Made by a program: the position numbers and the translations under genes
Shown here: positions 33,741 through 43,631 of the stretch, piece by piece
Numbering within the stretch: position 1 is the stretch's first letter
Layout: each line of letters starts with the position of its first letter
From: Strongylocentrotus purpuratus
Lineage: Eukaryota; Echinodermata; Echinoidea; Camarodonta; Strongylocentrotidae
Direction of reading: 5' to 3'
NCBI RefSeq assembly: GCF_000002235.5
Contig: NW_022145613.1
Location: 4,948,447-5,012,446 of the forward strand
DNA length: 64,000 nucleotides
The notes under the pieces: model-generated
What the model saw: the letters and a program-made list of their open reading frames with translations, nothing else
Told to the model about the DNA's origin: nothing
Database searches by the model: none

Positions 33741-34262
33741 CTCGTCAGAGGAATAGGGTTAGGATTAGGATGAAAATGTAGTTTTAGGCGAGATTGAGGT
33801 ATTGAGTCTGTTCTCGGATAAAGTTAAGCATTGGTGCTGCGCGCGATCTCGCCAGAAAGATGTGGTTTAAGATTAAGTTTAGAGTTAAGGTTAGAATTAA
33901 TTTAAGGGTTTGGTGTTAAGGGTACACTGTGAAAAGGTTGGGTAATATTTTTTCAAAACCTTGCCCAACGTTGTGCCAATAGTCAACCCAACCATCTATT
34001 GGGCAATATTTTGTATTGGTAAACGTAAGTACTCTACTTCACACGTCATAATTGTTTCGTATTTTGACCAAAACTTGGGCAAAGATATGACACTTCAACT
34101 GCCCGACTACGGTAGCCCACTTGTTGGGAAAATCTTGACCAACTGTTGGGCAAAATACGAAAATATTGCCCAATAGATAGTTGGGTTGACTTTTGGCAAA
34201 GTGTTGGAAAATATTGCCCAACATTTTCACAGTGTAGGGTTAGTGTTAGGGTTAGGGTTAAG
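33741..34262 (+). repeat. Degenerate telomere-like (TTAGGG)-related sequence, split by a MITE
   Basis: GGGTTAGGATTAGG near 33748, GTTAAGGTTAG near 33890 and GTTAGGGTTAGGGTTAAG at 34246-34262 resemble interstitial telomeric repeats. The stretch flanks the MITE at 33925-34234 on both sides. Confidence 0.5.
33925..34234. mobile_element. Palindromic MITE, 310 bp, TA target duplication
   Basis: CACTGTGAAAAGGTTGGG at the left end is inverted at the right as GCCCAACATTTTCACAGTG. Complementarity runs inward for most of the element (CAATAGTCAACCCAACCATC against GATAGTTGGGTTGACTTTTG). TA flanks both ends (33923-33924, 34235-34236). No coding capacity; open frames at 33961-34230 are by-products of the palindrome. 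The TA duplication suggests a Tc1/mariner-type mobiliser, but this is inference. Confidence 0.85.
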
Positions 34263-34311
34263 TTGTCCCCTCTTCTACATTAGGATCCGTCCCTTAACAA
34301 AAACAGACTAC

Positions 34312-34569
34312 CTACTCATCGGCATTGAAAGCCTCTCCAAAGGCAAAGTGGTCCATGCCTGGATCGTAGAAGCCATCAGGTTGGAAGACGATTTGCTTGA
34401 GCCTCTTCAGGAATGGGTTAGTGCCTTTATCGGGTAGTGCGCTTTGCTGTTTCATTCCGGCCTGCCACGGGCGAGGACCCCCCATCGCCGCATGGAAGTT
34501 CCTTGCTTCTACGACGGCGAGGGCGAGAGAGACGATAAAGGCGAGGGCGAGGAGTTGTCTGTTTGCCAT
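34312..34569 (-). CDS. Small secreted peptide precursor, 85 aa, unidentified
   Basis: An ATG at 34569 (context GACCATGGC) opens 85 codons. Residues 1-22 are a classic signal peptide: basic n-region, Leu/Ala/Val core, VVEA at the likely cleavage site. The mature part has no cysteine. It has GGPRPW at 30-35, a dibasic KR at 55-56 that could be a prohormone convertase site, and an acidic, aromatic C-terminus (FAFGEAFNADE). This architecture suits a neuropeptide-like precursor or a short secreted peptide; an antimicrobial peptide precursor is less likely without cysteines or strong positive charge. A TTTTTCCAG acceptor lies seven bases before the ATG, so an upstream non-coding exon is likely. The frame extends further upstream only through poly-pyrimidine intron sequence encoding Phe/Leu runs, which is rejected. 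The product is not recognised. Confidence 0.6.
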   Translation of the reverse strand: MANRQLLALAFIVSLALAVVEARNFHAAMGGPRPWQAGMKQQSALPDKGTNPFLKRLKQIVFQPDGFYDPGMDHFAFGEAFNADE

Positions 34570-34575
34570 GGTCAG

Positions 34576-34712
34576 CTGGAAAAAGTTTAGATTGACAAAG
34601 AAGAGGAAGAAGGAGAAGAAGGAGAAGATGAAGAAGAAGAAGAAGAAGAAGAAGGAGGAGAAGGAAAAGAACAACAAGAACAAGGAAGTAGAAGAAGAAA
34701 AAGAAGGAGAAA
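34576..34712 (-). promoter_or_regulatory. 3' splice site with long poly-pyrimidine tract (GAA/CTT-rich)
   Basis: Read on the minus strand this is CTT/CCT-rich tract, CAATCTAAAC as possible branch region, then TTTTTCCAG ending at 34576, followed by CTGACC and the ATG. On the plus strand the tract appears as a (GAA)n purine repeat at 34598-34711. It supports an intron in the 5' untranslated region of the peptide gene. Confidence 0.5.
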
Positions 34713-34778
34713 AACAGTCGGGTTAAACACAACTTGTTGTAATCGTACTCTCTGAGGACTGTGGAAATAAATCTTTAA

Positions 34779-34914
34779 AAGTCATATTAGGGATTAATTC
34801 GGAGAGGAGTGGAATCCATGCTCAAAATAGTGGAATCCACTCTCAGAAGAGTACTTCAACCACTAATTTGGAGTGGATTCGGCTTTAGAAGAAAGTGATT
34901 CCTAACATGACTTC
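34779..34914. repeat. Imperfect foldback, about 135 bp
   Basis: AGTCATATTAGGGATT at 34780 is inverted at the right as GATTCCTAACATGACTT. GGAGTGGAATCC-type motifs recur in both orientations inside. Possibly a small MITE. Arms are uneven, so this is tentative. Confidence 0.4.
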
Positions 34915-35871
34915 TAAAATGGATTTCCATTCCTCTGCAGTACAGGGCATCACTAAAATATTTTTGAAAAATAGGAGCGGTGGAGAAAGTGGTTCTTAAG
35001 ACGAAATGTCCATACAGAATTTAATATAAATAAAATTACTGACGAAACTTAGATGAACTAATTAGATGGACTAACTAAAAACAGCACCTGCAATTAGAGC
35101 TTGACTTGATTTTACCTGGTTATTCTTTAATATAATTGTATGATATATATTTTGATTAAACGAAAATGTTGAATTTGCTCAACCTCACTGGAAACTGAAT
35201 GAGCCTAAACTTTTCTAGAATTGTAAAATTAGTTTAATTTATGTTGTAACATAGCACAACATTGGAGCTCTAACGAAAAAAGGGGTTGAACCTATCAAGA
35301 AAAGCGCTTATATTGATTAAATTATGAGCTTTATAATTAGCAAAAGCGTACTTGTACACACATCCTAGGAAAATGACTCCCCGACAATTAGTACTTTGAT
35401 TAAAGTTTAAACACAGACCGATTTATCCTAAATCGACCCCTCCTTCACCTCCCCCATTCCCCTCCGGAATCAACTTACTCTTATAATATTGCGAATTACC
35501 CAACCAATAACATGCACTGATTAACAACATTTACGAACAACCCGAAACAAGAAAAAATTACCAATCAGCAATGCGAATTTCACAAATTAATGTTTTCATG
35601 CAAAACGAACTAAAAATAAGTCTGTTTTAATTCTAAAGAGCGCCAGCTTCGCTCTTTTAGGAGCAGGTATGGGCGTTTCTTAAACTTGCTATCAATAACA
35701 AATGCTAAATGGAAAATTTGCTCGCAGCCAATCAAGTGCCACGATTTCAGAAGCTTATAACACTTATTTTAACTTGTTATTGATTTGTATAGGAAAGGTT
35801 CCAGATTTCCCATTTATCGTCGTCATGTCACGTCACGTAATGATTGTCTGTGTGTCTGTCTGTCGCTCTAT

Positions 35872-35875
<4 letters not shown>
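34915..35875. other. Upstream region of the peptide gene, nothing recognised
   Basis: AT-rich sequence. A first exon for the peptide gene might lie here or further right, but no promoter and donor pair stood out. Confidence 0.35.
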
Positions 35876-35924
<49 letters not shown>

Positions 35925-35942
35925 TTTACTTTCTCTCTACCT
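35876..35942 (+). repeat. (CT)n microsatellite
   Basis: Long uninterrupted CT dinucleotide run. Open frames at 35702-36018 cross it and are not accepted. Confidence 0.95.
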
Positions 35943-36189
35943 CACTTCTTTCTTCACTGTGAATAGTAAGCTTACCAAACTAAAAGGAAATATCTATTAC
36001 AGAAGGTTTCCATGCTAGGACGCTATCATAACGGAAATTATCTTCTAGTTTCAGAGAATTCTTCCTTTTCGAGGTACATTAGAAATATAAACCACACATC
36101 TCCCTTGCATATGAACTTTTCTCAGGTTCGTCACAATCGCTTCCCAGGAGATTAATTCCCGCGAAAACGAGAGTGGGAGAAATTATATA

Positions 36190-36460
36190 GCGAAGAGAGA
36201 AAAAAGGTGAGGATCTGTGGGTCTTCCCCTAGGGAGTCCCCGAGGGGGCGAGGGGCACATCCTCTAGTGGCACTTGGAGGGGGCAAGGGCCCTTCACGAA
36301 CAGCTCTGCAAAGTGGCCATGATTGGACTGCTGCTCAAGCTGTTTGAGAGCAAGGAGAATGACTATACCGCAACTGGCTGGCCAGCGAACCTATAGATAT
36401 GGTCAGATATAGTCGGCCAATGACTAGACGTGCGTGGCTCGTGCTTGGAATGTTAAATCG
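36190..36460 (+). other. GC-rich block of unknown origin
   Basis: In contrast to its surroundings this 250 bp is GC-rich (CCCCGAGGGGGCGAGGGG) and open in two forward frames, one ending in CAAGCTGTTTGA and the other in GAACCTATAG. It may be a fragment of a repeat or an old exon. No domain recognised. Confidence 0.3.
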
Positions 36461-38755
36461 CAGCAGGTACACCTTTTAAGCATAATGGAGGGCCCTTGTA
36501 TTGTCCTCTCAGTACACAAAGTCAACTATGGTATCTCAAAAAGCGGCATCTGTAACAAAATCTCAATTTGCATTGTCATCCATGGTCATACGCCGTTTAA
36601 ATGAAAACCTCTACTTCACAAAACCGGCGTTTCCTGCACAATTTTTTGTTACATTCTTTTTATTAGTGCAGTTTTCCATGCGGTTCCTGTATGACTCCTT
36701 TACATTTTATTTGCATTTTCCGCGACTGGTAGCCCTTAAATACAGTTTGTAGGCCTATAATGTTGGCTGTAATTTATACGTTCCGTTATAGGAACTCTTC
36801 TTAAGATTCGGTAAAAATCATGTCCCCTGCTACCGTACCAACAGGCGTACGTTAACATGGTAAGGCACAAAAGATAATTATAGTTAATTCAGAGCAAGCT
36901 TAATTATGTATAAAAGTCTGCCTAAACTCATAAACATGGTGACTCGTATAGCATATAGGGACAAGGGGTGGGGAGAGATAATTAAACTCCAACTAAAGCA
37001 GGGTGGGAAAGATTACAGGACTAAGAGATCTGAAATTATGGTGTTATCTGAAAGAATTGAATCAGAAAAAGTCAAAGAAGAGGTTTTAGACTTTAAAGCA
37101 ATAATAATATGATATATCAGAACCGAAACTCACTTCAGAGAATGTACGACTCAGGTTCCGTTGACAAACCATCCGATATCTAGTCGTATTCCTAGTTTCT
37201 TCTCTTTACATAACATTAAATAGAAGAAGGAAAGAAGGACGGCAGGACACAAATAGATAGAGAAGATAGAGAAAGAAAATAAATCAATTCAATATAAAAG
37301 AAGAGATGTATGATAGGAGAGAGGGAAATGAAGAAGAAAAAAATTGAATATACCCCCCCCCCCCCGAATTTTTAAAATATTTTTTAAATAGGGGGAAAGC
37401 AAGGGAAAACTGAAATACATCAACCACTGAAGCTCTAATAAGCAGTCTATAAGCAACAAAAAGGGAGGCAATGAAAGAATAAAATACATAAGGAAATACT
37501 CAAAACTGAAATCGACAACAGAGTGAAGTGGGAAAGATAAGGGTATAAAAGAATAAAATAAAATTAGCCTGACCAAATAATATGAACAACCCTCACGACA
37601 TCCCAATTAGGCGCACGAGGGATGAGAGATCTCAAACAGATCGTGACTTATCTCCAATCACACACAGGAATCCCAGAAAGAAAATAAAGAAAAAAGGGGA
37701 ATATAGTCTTTCATCACCTTTCCCAAGTACCAATATAAACCCTCACGGCTCGCCATAATACTGACTTGTTTGTACTGATTTATGATGGATTTGTGTTGGT
37801 TAGGAACAAATTTCATTTCGTGTGGGCGCGCTAAGGCCACCGTACGGAGTCCGTTATTGAAGCTAGAATAAATTGTTAACGTTGTGGATAGCAGTGTAAA
37901 CAAGACCGGTTGTGAATACGAGCTCGTAATTGACTGGTGATCCGACTCACGGGCAGCGCCAAATGACCCCGTTTTCACGAATTGAAATTGATGATAGCGC
38001 TAATGATGTTACCGTTGTCACGGAAGAAGTCAGAAGAAGATCAAGCGAACCAAAAAGAAATAACAGGAAATGGAGATGGCAACTTAACGAATTTTACTTT
38101 CAAAATACATATTATACAGAAATAATGACTGATTTTTCAAACTTATGTAATTCATCACCTTTTAAGACAGACATGTTTATTATTGATGTATCATGCTACC
38201 CCCCCCCCCCCCACACACACACACACACAAAAAGAGAGTGTGGAAATGAATCATGAGGAGAAGGCAAATCCGAAGAAGGGGTGGACAAATGATTAACACT
38301 AACATCCTGAATCTTGAACAAGAGATAGATGGAATACAAATTATTTCAAAAATATATTGATTTAGAAAAAAATACAAGCTTTCATCCCCCTCCATAATGA
38401 TATCTTGTGAGAACTGGGCTCTTGAGCTCGATGAAGTGACTCGCAGCCGAGTAAAGTCTACTACGTCAGACAAGCGATCTTATTACATAGTTTCGATGAC
38501 ATGCAGCTAAAATCCATCATTTCCCGGGAGTTTTAAATATCAGCTACAATGAAAATGACAGGGTCCTGAAAGGGAATTAGAGACGAAGAAGGGGTGGGTA
38601 TGAGTACTTTGCCATCTCACCCGCATTCGTTAATAGTACTATTTACCTTTCACGAATAATGAACAGAGAGGAAAAAAAATTGATCGAAGAATGACAACAT
38701 TGATGTCTAGGAAGAAATAGAGAGGAATATCAGAGAAAATGGAAAATGGAAATGG
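36461..38755. other. Intergenic, nothing recognised
   Basis: AT-rich with poly-C runs near 37355 and 38201 followed at the latter by a short (CA)n. Short open frames lack recognisable features. Confidence 0.4.
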
Positions 38756-38901
38756 GAGGCAGCGTGCATGATGAGAGAGGAAGGGGTGGGGAAATGGAAA
38801 AAGAGAGATGGGCAAATGAGCAGTGAGAGGAAGAGAGAGTGAGAGGGGGAGATTGGTAGAGATTTAGAGAGAGAGAGAGAGAGAGAGTGAGAGAGAGCGC
38901 G

Positions 38902-38944
<43 letters not shown>

Positions 38945-38945
38945 C
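38756..38945 (+). repeat. (GA)n-rich tract
   Basis: Purine-rich DNA ending in GAGAGA runs (38864-38943). The Leu/Ser-rich minus frame over it is low complexity. Confidence 0.9.
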
Positions 38946-39180
38946 GGCTGAAATCGTTAAAAGCAAATATTTTTGTTTCGGCGCTTTCAAGATATTCGAG
39001 GTAATAGATTTGAGAGTTTTACACGTTAGGTGTTTAATCACTGCTGTTTTCGCCATTTTACAAGACACATTAACTGTATGTAGCTAATAACATTTTCTCT
39101 TTTTTCCCTCTAACTATCAGAAGATTTTGTAGAGAAACATTGTTTTAACAGCAAACACTCATCCGTACCACTCTGCAGTA

Positions 39181-39330
39181 ATTTGGTAAAACCACGCAAG
39201 TCAATGAGTACGTTCTACGTATCATGCATTCGCTGCTTTAGAAAAACAAAGTTTAAGTCGGCAAGTGCCTTACACGACATCTACGCGCTGATTTGGTAAA
39301 CCACGTAAGTCGATGAGTTACGTGGTTTTA
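39181..39330 (+). repeat. Local direct repeat with TACGT motifs
   Basis: ATTTGGTAAAACCACGCAAG at 39181 is repeated as ATTTGGTAAACCACGTAAGT at 39291, each followed by CGATGAGTTACGT-like sequence. Spacing 110 bp. Several TTACGTGG/TACGT motifs follow the second copy. Confidence 0.7.
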
Positions 39331-39349
39331 CGTGGACGTGTACGAGCAC

Positions 39350-39502
39350 TGGCAGCGAGAAGAGAGAAATTGAGATGGAGAGAGAAAAAGAGACAGAGAG
39401 AGAGAAAAGGAGAGAGGGGAGAGGGGTGTGATGCCAGCGAGAAGAGAGAAAGAAAGAGAAATAGAGAGATAGAGAGAGGGAGAGAAAGAGAGAGAGATGG
39501 GA
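39350..39502 (+). repeat. (GA)n-rich tract
   Basis: AGAGAGA runs with GAAGAGAGAAA repeated (39356 and 39438). Overlapping frames on both strands are low complexity. Confidence 0.9.
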
Positions 39503-40997
39503 GGAAGGCGGTAAGGGATATACAATTACGATGGTATATTCCACAAAACCAAACAGCTTATATGACAAAGACAGTAAAAGAACAATTAATAATGTTAGAA
39601 GAAGAAGTGAAAAGCAGACACAAGAATAAAACACACAGGTAGGCAGATTATGAGAGAAGGGCATACCACGGTAGATATGTACTAGACTAAACATCATAAA
39701 CATCTAGTCAGAAACATTATATCAAAGGTCGCGTTACTCGGTAGTTAGGTCATCTCCATTTATGAATCAACTTTAAAACATTACGGTTCCTTAACGAGGG
39801 TTCTTATTACGACACGGATCAATCAATAACTAAACGTCGCAAATATTTGATAACAATGTTTGATAAGGTCAGCTGTCCATATTTAGCAAGCTTTAATTCA
39901 TTTATCAATATCGTAAAGTGTTTATCGCGAGGCTGTACCGTCATGCAAGAATGTCTTCGAGAATAACTGGATGAAATACATGAACAATAATGAATTGTTC
40001 TGTCTTTCTTTTCAGCCAGTATTCAGCTTTATAACGTAGCAAGTCAACGCCCCTGATGTCATCTGGGAAAATTGACTCCTTCCGGTTCATAAAGTAAACA
40101 ACAGGGTCATTAATAGTTTCATATCTACCCAAGATAGTAAATAAACTTCTATCAGGTCCTCATTTCACAAAACTTTTCACAGTGACAAATGACAGTTTCT
40201 GTTATAAGCTAGTGAAATCCTTGCTTCTGATTGGTTATCAACAGATTTGTCACTGCTTTTGGTCTTTTGTCATTGAAAGGAGGCTTTGTGAAACGGGTCC
40301 CAGGTTTTCTTCTGTTTCAATTTCATACTTTATTTTTCATGCGGAACATCGCATGTACATGAATGTTACATTATTTCAAGCGGAGTTATCATATCAAACC
40401 ATAAAAGGACTGACGATGAACTCGACATGCTCTTGAAATCTAGTCACTTTCTGAAACTTAGTTTTTTTTCAGTGGGCAGTCCCGATGGAATTTGTGAATT
40501 TCGTTTTACTCAGCAAGGGAGGAAATTCTTAATCATTAAGGGTCGGTGTGATAATAGTGAAGGCGTTGACAACTTGGGCATTCGGTCAGTTTTATGAGCT
40601 GATCACTTGACTGTCACTATGGACAAAATCACCGTTTACTAAAATAAATAGAACTCCATACATGTTTATTTCAATCTACCCATATCAAGGTAGTGAAATC
40701 AACCCCCCCCCCCCCCCTCCCTTCTCCTCGAGATTAAAGTGTTTCAAATTAACTCTCACAACACTGTATACACACGCCGGGGCAACTTGTGGTTTGAATC
40801 CGGGTCGGGGTGCCAAGAGACGGCCGAGATTTCTAGACTTCTGTCGTCGACCGATTCATTAGACCATCGAATCCTTTGTAAATAAAGGATCGGTGGTCAT
40901 CGAGAGGGCCTGCGATGAGGGAGGGAGAGGGGATAACGAATTGACTGCGTGAACGTATATTTGGACAGCATTATAATAGATAACTGGGTGGCGCTTT
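39503..40997. other. Intergenic, nothing recognised
   Basis: Contains a poly-C run near 40703. GGTTTGAATCCGGG near 40792 resembles a pol III B box without a matching A box. No gene supported. Confidence 0.35.
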
Positions 40998-41070
40998 CGT
41001 GTCCGTCTAAAATGTCCGGAAATTTGGTTGAATCTAAATTATAAACAATCTGCTTTTATGTTATGCTCAC
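40998..41070 (+). repeat. Dispersed repeat preceding (CT)n, copy 1
   Basis: CGTGTCCGTCTAAAATG and ATTATAAACAATCTGCT recur at 47232-47310, each time directly before a CT microsatellite. Confidence 0.7.
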
Positions 41071-41076
41071 TATCTG

Positions 41077-41079
<3 letters not shown>

Positions 41080-41125
<46 letters not shown>

Positions 41126-41180
41126 TCTATCTCTCTTCCTCTCTCACACAGACTTTGTCTCTCTCTCTGTCTTTCTGTCT
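41080..41180 (+). repeat. (CT)n microsatellite
   Basis: Long CT run, then mixed CT-rich sequence with GTCT interruptions. Confidence 0.95.
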
Positions 41181-43545
41181 TATTGAAGAAAAAAATTATA
41201 CAAGCTATTTGCATTTGTGTTACTCTACTTTTTTTCTCTATTCTTGCTGTCGATTCTATCTCTTAAATTCAGTCCTCTTTCATCTTTATCTTCTCTCTCT
41301 CTCCCTCTTTTTTCATCCCTCTTTACTATCTTTCTGCTTATCTATCCTCCCTCTCTCACCTTCTCTCACCATCACTCCTCATACGATGTCTCCATTTCTC
41401 ATAACCTTCTCCCCTCTCCATCTTCCTATACCACGGGCACTTTGTTTAAGTTCGGCGGCCGATCTCTCCATCAATGCGGACTGTTTATGAAATTCTTTCG
41501 TTACGCCGGCCGCGCGCCCAAAACCCGGATATATCTCGGGATGGAGATTGATGGCCTTTCTTTTCCGCCTCATGAATTTCAAAAGATGAAAGCCCATGGA
41601 TGTATCCTCAAAAATTACCACCTATTTTCCATTAATAAAGCTGCATAAGCTAGCTTCCTTGGTCCTATGCATGCTAGTGTCCAGCCCATACTACAAGGAA
41701 CTTTGCTCAGGTTGTTGAACTGCTGATAATGTTTAGTTATAGTTTCGATACCCCTCGCTGTGGTATCAAGAAAAGCATAACGAATAGCGTGTCCTTCTCC
41801 TTGGAATATAAATCATAATTCATCGACAAAGTGTTGATTCCAGCAAAATAGCTCTTAAGTTTCATGGCTTACGAGCTATATCCCGGGGCGAATGCATATT
41901 TTTTTTTTCTGTCACGATATAGCCTATACATGTTTAGGGAAAAGGGAAGTAAATGGAGAAAATATGAATTTGTTGTCCTGTTTTGCCCCGCAGTTTCAAA
42001 CTAATGGTCTTTGATCTTTCCTTTAATAAGACTTCGATTCCGCAATGTGAAAAGTGAAAAGTAAAATATTAAAATAATCCAAACTGAACTCGACTCGACA
42101 TTCCAAACTGAACTCAACTGGAAATACACAAACAACAACAAAAGCGATACAACTTTTTATTTTCTTAAAAAGTTTGAACTAAAGCAGTACTGGAAGCAAC
42201 TATATCAATGCGAAGTTGTATATCATTTTGTGAGAGTGTGTGAATATTAAGAAACGGGAATCGTAACTACATACGAAGATTCTATGTCCGGAGAAAAAGA
42301 ACTTCAATATCAAACTTTACATGCTAAGAGAAAAAACTAATGTCCTTTCTGAAAATCTTAAATACTGACCTAAACTCTTTTACCACTTTCTAAAATATTT
42401 GGTGAAAATGTAAACCCTTTTACGAATTTGTTTGGTTTTGTTTTAGCTTCGAAACGCAAACAACTTCGTTTCATTTCTCCTTTAATGGTCTTTTCTATTC
42501 TACCTTTGTTTAGTCGAAAGCCTAATTCATAACTTCTTACACTCAAACAGTACCTAATATTAGAAATCTGACCACGTTGCAAATAGTTAATGAGGAATTA
42601 TGTGACATTGCCCTGACGGAAATCAAGTCAATTATGAAATACATATTTTTTGCAATTCTTTCTTTATAAATATATTCGGGCCATAATGTCGTTGACCTTA
42701 TTCATATTCTTCCAGCAAAGTGAAATTATCAGTATGCTACCTGAATACTCAAGGGATGTCGTTAAGACTAAATGGGACACACCATCTCCCTTAATTGCCA
42801 TCATGGAAATTTCATCTTGCTTCAGCATTCCCACTCCCATCATCGCGATCATACCCGATCATATCTATTTGCGTGATTCACAAGAGGAGTAAATTTAACC
42901 GAGTTGAAATTTGTATAAGATTAAAACTGCCTACTTTGTATCAGAAAGCTAATGTAATGGATATTCGGCGACAGCGTTCTCATTTTGCAAAAATAATTGC
43001 TTTTTTCCTCGAAGAAATTAAGCGTTGGAGTCTTGCGTTAGAGTAATCTTGTGTGTGTGCTATGAGATTAAATTGTTACAATTATTTCAGGAATAATAAT
43101 GATAATAAGGTTAAAATAAGATTTTCGAGGGAACTGGCATATCTGTCCTGTCAAAGTACTTTCCACTTTCATGTTTGTTTCTTTTTAATTTGGAGGGGCA
43201 CATTTTATATGGCCAATCAATAATCATCATAGTTTTATTTCCGAAAAAAAAAAATTGAAATTGACTTATCTCGTAAGTATTAAAACTTACACTTTTTAGT
43301 GGAAAATATGAGGAATGTGAAATTCTGGGGTCAGAAAAGCCTATGTCCCAAAATGTAAGAAAAAGACATTTTTTTATCTATCGGCTAGAAAATCAATATG
43401 GGTATTGATTATGAATTTTGAAATAATAATGACGTCTGTTAAACCAGTTTTATTGCTAAATCCTTTCAGTAATAGATGACAAGACAAGAAAAGAAGGAAA
43501 AAATGTTTTGGCTTTACTCGTCTTTGTGCTTCAACAACAGCCGGA
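41181..43545. other. Intergenic, nothing recognised
   Basis: 41430-41560 is a short CpG-containing patch (GGCGGCCG, GCCGGCCGCGCGCCC), open on both strands but not recognisable. The rest is AT-rich. Confidence 0.35.
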
Positions 43546-43631
43546 TGACGTCAGCGGTCGTGACGTCACCAATTCAATCGATAATGTCTTTCATGATGCG
43601 TGGTGATAGTCTTGGGAAGCTAGTGACGTCA
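43546..43631. promoter_or_regulatory. Cluster of three perfect CRE palindromes
   Basis: TGACGTCA occurs at 43546-43553, 43561-43568 and 43624-43631, with the third inside the longer palindrome GTGACGTCAC. TGACGTCA is the CREB/ATF consensus site. The cluster is a candidate enhancer or promoter element, but no gene start is evident next to it. Confidence 0.5.

Noticed and set aside
33961..34230. Overlapping frames on both strands
   Set aside because: They lie within a palindromic MITE and mirror each other.
34570..34683. Upstream extension of the secreted peptide frame
   Set aside because: It encodes only Phe/Leu runs from a poly-pyrimidine tract and crosses a good splice acceptor. The signal peptide starts at the inner ATG.
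40790..40830. B-box-like GGTTTGAATCC suggesting another SINE
   Set aside because: No A box, SINE body or tail could be found around it.
41217..41648. 143-codon frame after a CT tract
   Set aside because: The first half is a Leu/Ser translation of CT-rich DNA and the second half has no recognisable domain.
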